Source: Streptomyces sp. NBC_01262
GTDB lineage: Bacteria; Actinomycetota; Actinomycetes; Streptomycetales; Streptomycetaceae
DNA length: 64,000 nucleotides
Direction of reading: 5' to 3'
Assembly (NCBI RefSeq): GCF_036226365.1
Contig: NZ_CP108462.1
Span: 2,170,001-2,234,000 of the forward strand
Part shown: positions 27,966-38,922 of the stretch, piece after piece
How positions within the stretch are numbered: the stretch's first letter is position 1
Layout: every line of letters begins with the position of its first letter
Notes under the pieces: generated by a model
Told to the model about the DNA's origin: nothing
Databases searched by the model: none
Seen by the model: the letters and a program-made list of their open reading frames with translations, nothing else
Position numbers and translations under genes: made by a program

Positions 27966-29051
27966 TTACTGGAGACCGGCGGTCTTGCAGGCGGCGGCGA
28001 ACTCGGTGGTGCAGATCTCAGCCACGCTCCACAGCTTGTCCTTGACGACCGTGTCCGCGATGTTGGCCTTGGTGACCGACACCGGGGTCAGCAGCGACGA
28101 GGGGACCTTGTCGCCGGAGCCGCTGGTCAGCGTCGTGGTGGTCAGCGAGCTGATGCTCTTGCCGTTGAGCAGGTTCACCGCGAGCTCGGCGGCCGTGTCG
28201 GCCTCCGGCTTGTAGGCCTTGTAGACGGTGCTGGACTGGGTGCCGGCGACGATCCGCTGGATACCCGCGAGCTCCGCGTCCTGGCCGGTCAGCGGGATGG
28301 TGCCGATGCCCGCGCCCTTGAGGACGGTGGCGATGCCGCCGGCCATGCCGTCGTTGGCGGCGTAGACGCCCGCGATGTTCTTGGCGCCGAGCTGGGTGAT
28401 CGCGGCGGACATCTTCTGGGCCGCGACGGTGTCCTTCCACAGGCCGGACTGCTCGTAGGCGATGTTGACCTTGCCGTCGAGGGCCTTGTGGGCGCCGGCC
28501 TTGAACTGGGCGGCGTTCGGGTCGGCGTCGTCACCGTTGATCATGACGACCTTGGCGGACGTGGTCGCCTTGGAGCCGAGCGCGGTGAGCAGCGCCTCAC
28601 CCTGGAGCTCGCCGACCTTCTCGTTGTCGAAGGAGACGTACGCGGAGACCGGGCCCTGGGCGAGACGGTCGTAGGCGACGACCTTGATGCCCTTGTCCAC
28701 TGCCTTCTGGATGGAGGACTTGATCGCGGCGGAGTCCTGGGCGCTGATCGCGATGACCTTGACGCCCTTGGTGATCATGTTGCTGACCTGCTGCGCCTGC
28801 TTGGCAGCGTCACCCGCGGCGTTCGCGTACTCGACGGTGCAGTCGGAGCACAGCTCCTTGACCTTGGCCTCGAACAGCGGCTTGTCGAACTTCTCGTACC
28901 GGGCGGTAACGCTGTCGGGGAGCAGCAGGCCGATGGTCTTGTCGGAGCTGCTGCTGCCGGAGTCGTCGCCGGCCTTGCCACAGGCGGCCACAGAAAGGGC
29001 CATCGAGACCGCGGCGGTGCCGATAACGACTCTACGCATCATTGCGTTCAT
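27966..29051 (-). CDS. xylF: sugar-binding lipoprotein XylF-like
   Basis: 361 aa. A short signal peptide ends in a lipobox with Cys 24 (ALSVAACGK). The periplasmic-binding-protein type I fold follows: KTIGLLLPDSVTARYEKFDKPLF (about 38-60), AISAQDSAAIKSSIQKAVDKGIKVVAYDR, VYAANDGMAGGIATVLKGAG and PLTGQDAELAGIQRI. Conserved Asp/Arg residues (Y-D-R, Q-D-A-E) resemble those contacting pyranose sugars in XylF. It captures the substrate for XylGH. ATG 29051 follows GGGAGG. An AT-rich palindrome lies about 80 bp upstream, and the ROK regulator gene is immediately upstream. Confidence 0.9.
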   Translation of the reverse strand: MNAMMRRVVIGTAAVSMALSVAACGKAGDDSGSSSSDKTIGLLLPDSVTARYEKFDKPLFEAKVKELCSDCTVEYANAAGDAAKQAQQVSNMITKGVKVIAISAQDSAAIKSSIQKAVDKGIKVVAYDRLAQGPVSAYVSFDNEKVGELQGEALLTALGSKATTSAKVVMINGDDADPNAAQFKAGAHKALDGKVNIAYEQSGLWKDTVAAQKMSAAITQLGAKNIAGVYAANDGMAGGIATVLKGAGIGTIPLTGQDAELAGIQRIVAGTQSSTVYKAYKPEADTAAELAVNLLNGKSISSLTTTTLTSGSGDKVPSSLLTPVSVTKANIADTVVKDKLWSVAEICTTEFAAACKTAGLQ

Positions 29052-29132
29052 TTGGGGTTGCCTCCCTGACAGGGCCGCAACGCTGCGGCCGAGGTGAACG
29101 TGAGTCAACTCGGCCGCAGCTTTGTCGTCAAG

Positions 29133-29144
29133 AAGTAAATACTT
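29133..29144. promoter_or_regulatory. ROK operator candidate upstream of xylF
   Basis: AAGTAAATACTT, a perfect AT-rich 12-bp palindrome in a GC-rich genome, 82 bp upstream of the xylF start and next to the ROK gene. ROK repressors typically bind such AT-rich inverted repeats. Assignment to the adjacent regulator is inferred. Confidence 0.45.
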
Positions 29145-29189
29145 AACGAGATGGCAACGGTGCGTTTCGTTATCTAGATGAACGCAGCG

Positions 29190-30392
29190 TCACCCTGTGA
29201 AGGCCGGCGCGACTGAGGGGACAGTACCATCCAAAAGGTGCGAATCACCCACCTCGCTCAAGGCCAGCGCCAGCGCGCCGAGCACCTCCGCGCGGGCCCC
29301 GAGGGCGCCCGGGACGACCGCGAGCCGGCGGGCGGCACTGGGGATGGCGTAACGGGCCACGGACTCCCTGATCGGGCCGAGCACCAGCTCACCGGCCTCG
29401 GCCAGGTCGCCGCCCAGGACGACGCGGCTCGGATTGAGCAGATTGCACAGGCTGGCGACGCCCATGCCGACGTGCCGGCCGATGTCGGCGACCACCCGGC
29501 GGCAGCCCGGATCGCCCTCGCGGGCGAGCTGGACCATCCTCGGCATGGTCAGCTCGGGTCCGTGACTGGCGCGCAGCAGCCCCAGCACATAACGGGCGGC
29601 GGTGAAGGTCTCCAGGCAGCCCCGGTTGCCGCAGCGGCAGACCGGTCCGGCCTCGTCCAGCGTGATGTGGCCGATCTCACCGGCCGTGCCGCCGGGGCCC
29701 CGGTAGATGCGGCCGTCGATCACCAGGCCGGCGCCGACACCGCTGGCGACCTTGATGTACGCGAGGTCCTTGACCCCCCGGCCGCCGCCCCAGACCAGCT
29801 CGCCCAGCGCTCCCAGGTTGGCGTCGTTGTCCGCCTGTACGGGCATCCGCAGCCGTTCCGCGAGCTCCTGGCGCGGGTTGATGCCGGCCCAGCCCGGCAG
29901 GATCGCGGACGAGCCCAGGGTGCCGGTCTCCAGGTCGATCGGGCCGGGCACGCCCAGGCCCACCCCGAGCACCTTCTCCGGGTCCACGCCGGTGGACTCG
30001 ATCAGCCGTCCGACCAAGTGTTCCGCCCGGTCGAAGCCCTCCGAGGCGGAGGCGTCCACATCGATCGGCTCGGACTGCTCGGCCAGCACCTGGTGGGCCA
30101 GATTGCCCACCGCGACCCGCAGATGGGAGTGGCCGAAATCGACTCCCACCACGATCCCGGCGTCACCGGACAGCGTGACGCTGCGGGCCCTGCGGCCACC
30201 CGATGAGGTCGGGGTGACCTCGACCGTGCCGTTGTCCTTCAACTCCCGGACGATGTTGGAGACGGTGGCCGCCGACAGCCCGGTGCTCCGGGCGATCTCC
30301 GCCTGGGTGAGCGATCCTGCCAGCCGTACGGCCCGGACCACCCGTTCCAGATTGGCCCGGTGCAGCGACGACTGCGATCCCGGAGTCTCCAC
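29190..30392 (-). CDS. rok7B7: ROK family transcriptional regulator (Rok7B7 orthologue candidate)
   Basis: 400 aa. The N-terminal winged HTH is at about 12-65 (SLTQAEIARSTGLSAATVSNIVRELKDNG). The ROK sugar-kinase-like domain is at 80-395, with GVDFGHSHLRVAVGN (phosphate-binding strand), GLGVPGPID, ADNDANLGALGE, and the zinc motif GHITLDEAGPVCRCGNRGCLE (H and three C). It lies directly upstream of xylFGH on the same strand, the arrangement described for SCO6008, which controls xylose transport and affects carbon catabolite repression and antibiotic production. GTG 30392 follows AGGAGTGGG. The gene symbol is assigned by synteny. Confidence 0.85.
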   Translation of the reverse strand: METPGSQSSLHRANLERVVRAVRLAGSLTQAEIARSTGLSAATVSNIVRELKDNGTVEVTPTSSGGRRARSVTLSGDAGIVVGVDFGHSHLRVAVGNLAHQVLAEQSEPIDVDASASEGFDRAEHLVGRLIESTGVDPEKVLGVGLGVPGPIDLETGTLGSSAILPGWAGINPRQELAERLRMPVQADNDANLGALGELVWGGGRGVKDLAYIKVASGVGAGLVIDGRIYRGPGGTAGEIGHITLDEAGPVCRCGNRGCLETFTAARYVLGLLRASHGPELTMPRMVQLAREGDPGCRRVVADIGRHVGMGVASLCNLLNPSRVVLGGDLAEAGELVLGPIRESVARYAIPSAARRLAVVPGALGARAEVLGALALALSEVGDSHLLDGTVPSVAPAFTG

Positions 30393-30541
30393 AACGACCC
30401 ACTCCTGCCGGTACGTAACGGCGGAACCGCATCAGTGAGACCCCGTCGTCTACAACATGTGAACTCTAAGCTGAGCGTTTGGGCTTGCATCCCGTCAAGG
30501 GGGAGAGCCACACCGTTATCGGAATCGGCCAAAAACAACAT

Positions 30542-30569
30542 GGCGGCCCCGCTGTACCGCGGGGCCGCC
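30542..30569 (-). terminator. hairpin terminator after ngcG
   Basis: A perfect 11-bp stem (GGCGGCCCCGC and its complement) with a 6-nt loop, 38 bp after the ngcG stop. It isolates the ngc operon from the ROK gene. Confidence 0.78.
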
Positions 30570-30606
30570 GGGAGAGTGCTCTTCCGGTGAGAAGTTGAAG
30601 GTGTGA

Positions 30607-31551
30607 CTACTTGAGGGTGCCCGCCGTGAGGCCCGACTGCACCTGGCGCTGGAAGGAGAGGTAGACCGCGAGCACCGGGAGCATCGCGATCGTCATGCCC
30701 GCGAAGAGCGCCGGCTTGTCGCCCGCGTACCCCTGGGTCAGCGCCAGGTTCACCAGCCCCTGGGCGAGCATCGAGCGGTCCGGGTCGGTGCTGCTCTGCG
30801 GCTGCATCAGGGTGACCGGGAGGATGTACTGGTTCCACTGGCCCAGCACGTTGAAGATCCCGACGCTCAGCAGACCCGGCTTGGCCATCGGCAGCATCAC
30901 CTGGAAGAACACCCGGCTGTGCGAGGCGCCGTCGATCACCGCGGCCTCGTGGATGGCGGTCGGCAGCGTCCGGAAGAAGGAGTGCATGAAGAACACGGTG
31001 AACGGCAGCGAGTAGGCGACGTAGACCAGGATCAGGCCCTGGTAGGTGTTGAGCATCCCGAGGTTGCGCACCATGAAGAACAGCGGCACCAGCGCCAGGT
31101 ACACCGGGAACATCGCGCCGCCGACGAACAGGAAGTAGATGAACCTGTTCCCGGGGAAGTCGTAGCGGGCCAGCACATACGCGGCCATCGAGCCGAGCAG
31201 CATGGTCAGCGGCACCGAGAAGGCCATCACGATCAGGGTGTTGACGAAGAAGCCGCCGATCCCCTTCTCCCAGGCCCTGGTGAAGGCGTCGATGCCCCAG
31301 TGCGCGGGCCACGCCCAGGCACTGCCGCCGATCTGGGCGTCGGTCTTGAACGAACCGAGGACGATCCAGACCAGGGGCAGCACGATCATCACGGCCCACA
31401 GCGCGAGGAAACCGTGCGAGAAGACATTGAGGACGCCGTCGCCGCCGCCCCGTGCGCCGTCCGCCGGGCCGCGCCGCCGTGTCGCCGCGACGCTCTGCAC
31501 CGGAATGCCGGCCTCGGCGCCCGCCCCGGCCTCCTTGATGGGTGTGCTCAT
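30607..31551 (-). CDS. ngcG: carbohydrate ABC transporter permease NgcG-like
   Basis: 314 aa, MalG-type inner-membrane subunit with six helices after a 45-residue cytoplasmic N-terminus. The EAA loop LPTAIHEAAVIDGASHSRVFFQVMLPMAKPGL (about 200-231) is the docking site for the shared ATPase, which is not encoded here (MsiK in Streptomyces). ATG 31551 (MSTPIKEAG) lies 13 nt after the ngcF stop. Synteny with SCO6005-6007 points to uptake of N,N'-diacetylchitobiose and/or GlcNAc. Confidence 0.85.
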   Translation of the reverse strand: MSTPIKEAGAGAEAGIPVQSVAATRRRGPADGARGGGDGVLNVFSHGFLALWAVMIVLPLVWIVLGSFKTDAQIGGSAWAWPAHWGIDAFTRAWEKGIGGFFVNTLIVMAFSVPLTMLLGSMAAYVLARYDFPGNRFIYFLFVGGAMFPVYLALVPLFFMVRNLGMLNTYQGLILVYVAYSLPFTVFFMHSFFRTLPTAIHEAAVIDGASHSRVFFQVMLPMAKPGLLSVGIFNVLGQWNQYILPVTLMQPQSSTDPDRSMLAQGLVNLALTQGYAGDKPALFAGMTIAMLPVLAVYLSFQRQVQSGLTAGTLK

Positions 31552-31564
31552 CACGCGTCCCCGC

Positions 31565-32497
31565 TCAGAACTCGATGCGGTCACGGCGGGAGACCCGCAG
31601 CGTGATCGCGGAGAGGATCAATGTCAGCAGCAGGATGACCACGCCCATGGCGCAGGCGTATCCGCTCTTGCCGAAGGCCTGGAAGTTCCGCATCAGATAG
31701 GTCGACATGACCTCGCTGTGGTGGTCGGGTCCGCCTCCGTAGGCGGTGCCCTGCGTCAGGCCGGCGACCAGCGCGAAGAAGTCCATCGCGAAGATCGAGA
31801 TGTACACCCAGGCGGTCTGCACGCTGTCCCACAGCAGCGGGAGGGTGATCTTGAAGAAGGTCTGGGTGCGGGCAGCGCCGTCCAGCAGCGCGGCCTCGTA
31901 GATGTCCTTGGGGATGGACTGCATCGCCGCGGAGAAGAGCACCAGGTAGAAGCCGACGCCCGCCCAGATCTGGATCGCCAGCAGCGCCCAGAGCACCAGG
32001 TCCGGGTCGTTCAGCCACTCGACGGGATTTGCCGCGCTCACCAGGTTCAGCTTGATCAGGACTCCGTTGAGCAGACCCGCCCCGTCGCTGCGGTAGACCG
32101 CCCCGAACAGCACGATGAGGATCGCCACGGAGAGCACCTGCGGGAAGAAGAAGATCACCTTGTACAGGGCGGAGCCGCGTACCCCCTGGACGCCGCCGAC
32201 CGCGCCGCGCCCGCCCACGTTGAGCATGAAGGCGAAGAACAGCGCGAGCAGGATGGTGATCACCGGCAGGAAGAGCAGCAGCAGGAGGTTGTGCGTCAGC
32301 GCCGTCATGAAGACGTCGTCGGAGAAGAGCGCCTTGTAGTTGTCGATCCCGACGAAGTTCATGGTCTGGGACTGGCCCTGCCAGTCGGTCAGCGAGTAAC
32401 CGATGGTCTGGAGGTACGGCCAGATCACGAAGATCAGATAGAGAGCCACCGGGAGGACGAGGAATCCCGCGATGAACGGGTACTTGCGGTGCTGCAT
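31565..32497 (-). CDS. ngcF: carbohydrate ABC transporter permease NgcF-like
   Basis: 310 aa, MalF-type subunit with six membrane helices (first at about 8-30, FIAGFLVLPVALYLIFVIWPYL). The EAA loop reads MQSIPKDIYEAALLDGAARTQTFFKITLPLL (about 195-225). ATG 32497 follows AGGAGGAA. It pairs with NgcG to form the channel and with lipoprotein NgcE. Between ngcE and ngcF lies a 94-bp spacer with a strong hairpin. Confidence 0.86.
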   Translation of the reverse strand: MQHRKYPFIAGFLVLPVALYLIFVIWPYLQTIGYSLTDWQGQSQTMNFVGIDNYKALFSDDVFMTALTHNLLLLLFLPVITILLALFFAFMLNVGGRGAVGGVQGVRGSALYKVIFFFPQVLSVAILIVLFGAVYRSDGAGLLNGVLIKLNLVSAANPVEWLNDPDLVLWALLAIQIWAGVGFYLVLFSAAMQSIPKDIYEAALLDGAARTQTFFKITLPLLWDSVQTAWVYISIFAMDFFALVAGLTQGTAYGGGPDHHSEVMSTYLMRNFQAFGKSGYACAMGVVILLLTLILSAITLRVSRRDRIEF

Positions 32498-32534
32498 GGC
32501 TTCCTCCTGGTCGAGCTGGTCGAGCCGGCCGAAC

Positions 32535-32569
32535 GCCCGGCGCGGGGGCCCTCTCCCGCCGCGCCGGGC
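32535..32569 (-). promoter_or_regulatory. ngcE-ngcF intercistronic hairpin
   Basis: A perfect 11-bp GC stem (GCCCGGCGCGG at 32535-32545 and its complement at 32559-32569) with a 13-nt loop between the binding-protein gene and the permease genes, parallel to the one in the xyl operon. Probably an attenuator or mRNA stabiliser. Confidence 0.55.
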
Positions 32570-32591
32570 ATTCTCCTTCGGTCAGGCTCTC

Positions 32592-33998
32592 TCAGGCCTT
32601 CTTGGCCTTCTCGGCGGCGGTCTTGGCCCGCTGGAGCCACTGCGCGGGCGTGATGCGCTTGGCCATCAGCTCCGCGCTCGCGTCGCCGAGGTCAGTATCG
32701 AACTGGCTGGCCGTGTTGGGGTAGTTGTAGTTGAAGGTGTTGCTGCCCGCAGCCTTGAGCGCGACCACCGTGGAGGCCGTTCCCGGACGCAGTTTGACCT
32801 CCGCGCCGACGCCGTCCTTGAGGACGGTGAGGGAGTTGGCCGCCGCCGCGAACCGGCCGGAGCCGTCCTTGGTCAGCATCAGCCGCAGGAACTCCATGCC
32901 GCCGGCCTTGTTCTTGGCCTTCTCCGGGACGATGAAGGGCTCCCCCGCGCCGGCCCGGATGGCCTCGAAGGGCAGCTTGTCACCGGGCAGCGACGGCAGC
33001 GGCATGAACTTCATGTCGAAGTCCGACGGAGTGGCCTTCAGCTGCTCGTTCTCCAGCCAGGAACCGCACGGGATGAACGCGGCCTTGTACTCGTTCCAGG
33101 CGGTCTGCGACTCGATGTGCGTCAGGCCGTTGGTGCCCGGCAGCAGATAGCCCTTGGTGACGATCTCGTAGAGCGCCTCGACCGCCGTCTTGGCGGGGGC
33201 CTCGTCCCAGACGGCGGTGTCGAGCTGGTCGATCCGCTTGACGTAGTCCAGGCCGCCGTTCTTGGCGATCAGGTCCATCAGGACGACGTTGATGTAGTAC
33301 GGGTACTTGCCCTGGTGACAGAAGGGGGCGATGCCCGCGGCCTTGATCTCCGCCGACAGGGACATGAAGTCGGCCCAGGTCTTCGGCTCGGTCCAGCCCT
33401 TGTCCTTGAAGAGCTTGCCGGAGTACCAGAAACCCCAGACGGTGTAGATGTAGCTCAGCTGGCGCATCTTGCCGTCGGCGAACGAACCGGTCTCGATGGT
33501 GCCGGGCTGGAGCACGTCCCGGATCTTCTTGGTGGGGTCGTCGATGTAAGGGGCGTCCAGCAGCGGGGTGAGGTCCGCCAGCTGGTTGTTCTTGTACAGG
33601 ACGTCGAGCTTGATCTGCTGGGCGCCCGAGTCGTCGATGACGTCGGGCGGGTTGCCGGCGTTGAAGCGCGGCTGAAGCTTGCCGGTGATGTCCTGTGTCG
33701 AGGAGACGGCCGCCGTCGACCCCTTGTGCTTGGACTCGTAGAGCTTCGCGAACGACTTGGCGTAGGCATCGCCGTAGCCGCCCTTGAAGATCACGATGTC
33801 CAGGCCGGCCGTATCGTTGACGCCGAACGGGTTGGTCTCGGTCTTCGTCCCTGTCTTCTCGGTGCTCGTGCCACCGCCGCTGGAGGCGCAGGCGCTCAGC
33901 AGGCCCGCGGCCGGGACCGCCAGCAGACTCGCTGCCGTCACGCTCTTGATGAGAGCCCGCCGGTTCACATCGGGGTTCACAGGGTTCGCGGAGTTCAT
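32592..33998 (-). CDS. ngcE: N-acetylglucosamine/chitobiose-binding lipoprotein NgcE-like
   Basis: 468 aa, CUT1 solute-binding protein. The signal region has twin arginines (NRRALIKSV) and a lipobox LLSACASSGG (Cys about 39), suggesting Tat export of a lipoprotein. The domain (about 60-460) includes GLDIVIFKGGYGDAYAKSFAKLYE, FNAGNPPDVIDDSGAQQ, YIYTVWGFWYSGKLFKDKGW and WLENEQLKATPSDF. It delivers chitin-derived sugars to NgcFG. ATG 33998 follows AAGGGA. DasR-like (dre) sequences lie 34-49 bp upstream. Substrate is inferred from synteny with NgcE of S. coelicolor (SCO6005). Confidence 0.86.
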   Translation of the reverse strand: MNSANPVNPDVNRRALIKSVTAASLLAVPAAGLLSACASSGGGTSTEKTGTKTETNPFGVNDTAGLDIVIFKGGYGDAYAKSFAKLYESKHKGSTAAVSSTQDITGKLQPRFNAGNPPDVIDDSGAQQIKLDVLYKNNQLADLTPLLDAPYIDDPTKKIRDVLQPGTIETGSFADGKMRQLSYIYTVWGFWYSGKLFKDKGWTEPKTWADFMSLSAEIKAAGIAPFCHQGKYPYYINVVLMDLIAKNGGLDYVKRIDQLDTAVWDEAPAKTAVEALYEIVTKGYLLPGTNGLTHIESQTAWNEYKAAFIPCGSWLENEQLKATPSDFDMKFMPLPSLPGDKLPFEAIRAGAGEPFIVPEKAKNKAGGMEFLRLMLTKDGSGRFAAAANSLTVLKDGVGAEVKLRPGTASTVVALKAAGSNTFNYNYPNTASQFDTDLGDASAELMAKRITPAQWLQRAKTAAEKAKKA

Positions 33999-34031
33999 TT
34001 CGGATCCCTTGCTCGGCCTAGCCTGGACCAG

Positions 34032-34047
34032 AAAGGTATAGTCCACT
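34032..34047. promoter_or_regulatory. dre-like DasR site upstream of ngcE
   Basis: On the minus strand the 16-mer AGTGGACTATACCTTT matches 12 of 16 positions of the DasR consensus ASTGGTCTAGACCAST. An adjoining CTGGTCCAGGC (34021-34031) resembles a second, partial element. DasR is the GlcNAc-responsive repressor of chitin uptake genes in Streptomyces, which fits the gene downstream. Confidence 0.5.
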
Positions 34048-34122
34048 TCCTGTGAGGTGAGCAAGGTCATACACGCGTTTGGCAGACACCTTTTCCTGGT
34101 TGAGACCCACGCGTAACCGGAC

Positions 34123-34158
34123 CGGGCCCGCACCCCGGAAAAAAGGGGTACGGGCCCG
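34123..34158 (-). terminator. hairpin terminator after acnA
   Basis: A 14-bp stem with one internal mismatch (CGGGCCCGCACCCC against GGGGTACGGGCCCG), 8-nt loop GGAAAAAA, 21 bp after the acnA stop and upstream of the ngcE promoter on the same strand. Confidence 0.78.
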
Positions 34159-34179
34159 AGACCGGCCGAATCATCTCAT

Positions 34180-36995
<2,816 letters not shown>

Positions 36996-37026
36996 CTGGA
37001 CTGCGGCAGCGGTACGCCCCGGCAGA

Positions 37027-37044
37027 TATCTCGATGTCGAGATA
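37027..37044. promoter_or_regulatory. TamR-like palindrome upstream of acnA
   Basis: TATCTCGATGTCGAGATA is an inverted repeat with 8-bp arms around TG, 133 bp upstream of acnA and 150 bp before the divergent gene. MarR-family TamR of S. coelicolor is reported to bind the aconitase promoter at a palindrome of this kind; that identity is from memory. Confidence 0.5.
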
Positions 37045-37193
37045 ACTCTAGTACATGACGGTCGAACGGTCATGCCCCGGGCGCGCTGAGCCCGGCGTTC
37101 CGGCCATATGGCGGGCCGGGACGGCCGGGGCCAGCCATCATGAGTGTTCTGCGGACTCGAACACCGGATCCCGGACCTCGGAGGCATTGGTTC

Positions 37194-37826
37194 ATGACGG
37201 ACTGGGTCACGATCTCAGGACTGGCGACCGCCGGCGGCACACTCGTGCTGGCCATCGCCACCTTCGCATCGGTGCGCTCGGCCAACCAGTCGGCACGCGT
37301 GGCCGAGCGGGCGCTCCTGTACGGGCTGCGGCCTCTTCTGCTGCCCTCGCGCCTTGAGGATCCGGTGGAGAAGATCAGCTTCCAGGACGACCACTGGATT
37401 CATGTGGAGGGCGGCAAAGCTCACGTCGAGGCAAGTGCGGACGCCGTCTACCTCGCGATCCCGCTGCGCAACGTGGGCCAGGGGATCGCCGTCCTCGACG
37501 GCCGGGCCTTCCAGGCCGAGCGGCTGAGCGGGGCCAGGCAGCGTCCCGATACGGACGGATTCCACCGGCTGGCCATTGACCTGTACGTCCCGCCCAAGGG
37601 TCTCGGTTACTGGCAGGGCGCACTGCGCGACTCGTCCGATCCGGCCTTCGCGACGGCGCAGAAGATGATCAACGAACGGCAGGCCTTCACCATCGATCTG
37701 CTCTACGGCGACGGGGAGGGCGGGCAGCGGGTGATCTCCAGTTTCCTGATCCGTCCGGTGAGGGAGGACGCCTGGCTCGCGTCGGCAGGCCGGCACTGGA
37801 ACCTCGACCGGGCCGACCCCCGGTAG
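37194..37826 (+). CDS. membrane-anchored protein of unknown function
   Basis: 210 aa. ATG 37194 follows GGAGG (37180-37184). One N-terminal membrane helix (about 4-25; WVTISGLATAGGTLVLAIATFA) is followed by a helix with RSANQSARVAERALLYGLRPLLLPSR and a mainly beta soluble domain with IPLRNVGQGIAVLDGRAF and IDLYVPPKGLGYWQG. The layout (TM, short coiled region, beta domain) recurs in small Streptomyces proteins without known role. It is divergent from acnA and may share its regulatory region. Confidence 0.6.
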   Translation: MTDWVTISGLATAGGTLVLAIATFASVRSANQSARVAERALLYGLRPLLLPSRLEDPVEKISFQDDHWIHVEGGKAHVEASADAVYLAIPLRNVGQGIAVLDGRAFQAERLSGARQRPDTDGFHRLAIDLYVPPKGLGYWQGALRDSSDPAFATAQKMINERQAFTIDLLYGDGEGGQRVISSFLIRPVREDAWLASAGRHWNLDRADPR

Positions 37827-37837
37827 GCACAGTCACG

Positions 37838-38731
37838 TCAGTCGTCCAGGACGGCCAGGTCCAGCCGGGCCAGGCGTACCGGGTCGGCGAGGATGTCGAG
37901 CGCGACGACCTTCCCGTCGCGGATCGTGAAGCCCATCACCCCCACCAGCCGGCCGTTCTCGACCGTGACCAGGCCCGCGGCCCCGTTGACCAGGGCGGGC
38001 CGCGCCTGCCGGGCCGCCCGGTGGAACATCAGCGCGTTGCCCGCCACTGCCGCCGCGCCGTGGACCACCTTGGACACCGCCGCCCCGAGCCCGGCCCCTG
38101 CGTCCGCGCGCAGCACGACATCCGGGTCCAGGACGGCCACCAGCGCCTCGAAGTCCCCGCCGCGCGCAGCGGCCAGGAACGCGTCGACCACCTCGCGCTG
38201 GCGGCCCAGATCCGGGTCCGGCACCGTGGCCGCGCCCTGCACCCGCCGGCGCGCCCGGCTCGCGAGCTGACGGGCCGCGGTCGGAGTGCGGCCCACGATG
38301 GGGGCGATCTCGTCGAACGGCACCGCGAACATGTCGTGCAGCACGAAGGCCAGCCGCTCGGCGGGCGGCAGCGTCTCCAGTACGACCAGCAGCGCCAGGC
38401 CCACCGAGTCCGCCAGCAGCACCTCGTGCTCCGGGTCGGCCGCCTCCCCGTCGATGCGCGCCACGATCGGGTCGGGCACATGCGTCCCCACGAATTCCTC
38501 GCGCCGCGACCGCCGGGAGCGCAGCATGTCCAGGCACACCCGGCCCGTCACGGTTGTCAGCCACCCGCCCAGGTTCTCGACCTCGCTCGTGTCGGAGCGG
38601 CTGAGCCGGATCCACGCCTCCTGTACGGCGTCGTCCGCCTCGCTCAGCGAGCCGAGCATCCGGTAGGCCACGGCCCGCAGGTGGGTCCGCTTCTCCTCGA
38701 AGCGGGTCGCCAGGAATTCGGTGTCGTCCAT
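37838..38731 (-). CDS. ECF41-type sigma factor with SnoaL-like C-terminal domain (SigJ-like)
   Basis: 297 aa. Sigma region 2 is at about 8-75 (FEEKRTHLRAVAYRMLGSLSEADDAVQEAWIRL) and region 4 at about 105-165 (LPPAERLAFVLHDMFAVPFDEIAPIVGRTPTAARQLASRARRR, the HTH). The C-terminal 120 residues form an NTF2/SnoaL-like domain (VVDAFLAAARGGDFEALVAVLDPDVVLRAD) that regulates ECF41 sigma factors in cis. ATG 38731 is chosen over 38740, which directly abuts GGAGG. A sequence matching the ECF41 promoter lies upstream, so it probably activates itself. The carboxymuconolactone decarboxylase-like gene usual beside ECF41 is absent. Confidence 0.88.
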   Translation of the reverse strand: MDDTEFLATRFEEKRTHLRAVAYRMLGSLSEADDAVQEAWIRLSRSDTSEVENLGGWLTTVTGRVCLDMLRSRRSRREEFVGTHVPDPIVARIDGEAADPEHEVLLADSVGLALLVVLETLPPAERLAFVLHDMFAVPFDEIAPIVGRTPTAARQLASRARRRVQGAATVPDPDLGRQREVVDAFLAAARGGDFEALVAVLDPDVVLRADAGAGLGAAVSKVVHGAAAVAGNALMFHRAARQARPALVNGAAGLVTVENGRLVGVMGFTIRDGKVVALDILADPVRLARLDLAVLDD

Positions 38732-38769
38732 GGGTTGCATCCTCCGTCGCGTCGCTGCGTCACAGCAAT

Positions 38770-38796
38770 GACGTTCGGGCGGGGGCAGGTGTGACA
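38770..38796 (-). promoter_or_regulatory. ECF41-type autoregulatory promoter
   Basis: On the minus strand TGTCACA (38790-38796) and CGTC (38770-38773) are spaced by exactly 16 nt, the motif reported for ECF41 sigma factors, ending 39 bp upstream of the sigma gene. Confidence 0.65.
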
Positions 38797-38922
38797 GCGG
38801 GTCGCGCGTGGGTGATCACCGGTGCGGGTGAATGAGGGGCAGGTTCCGGGGCGGCTCGGCGGCCATTGCGTTAGACAGAGGGCAGTCGTCATGCTGCTGT
38901 CACGATGTCCGCTGGAGGACCG

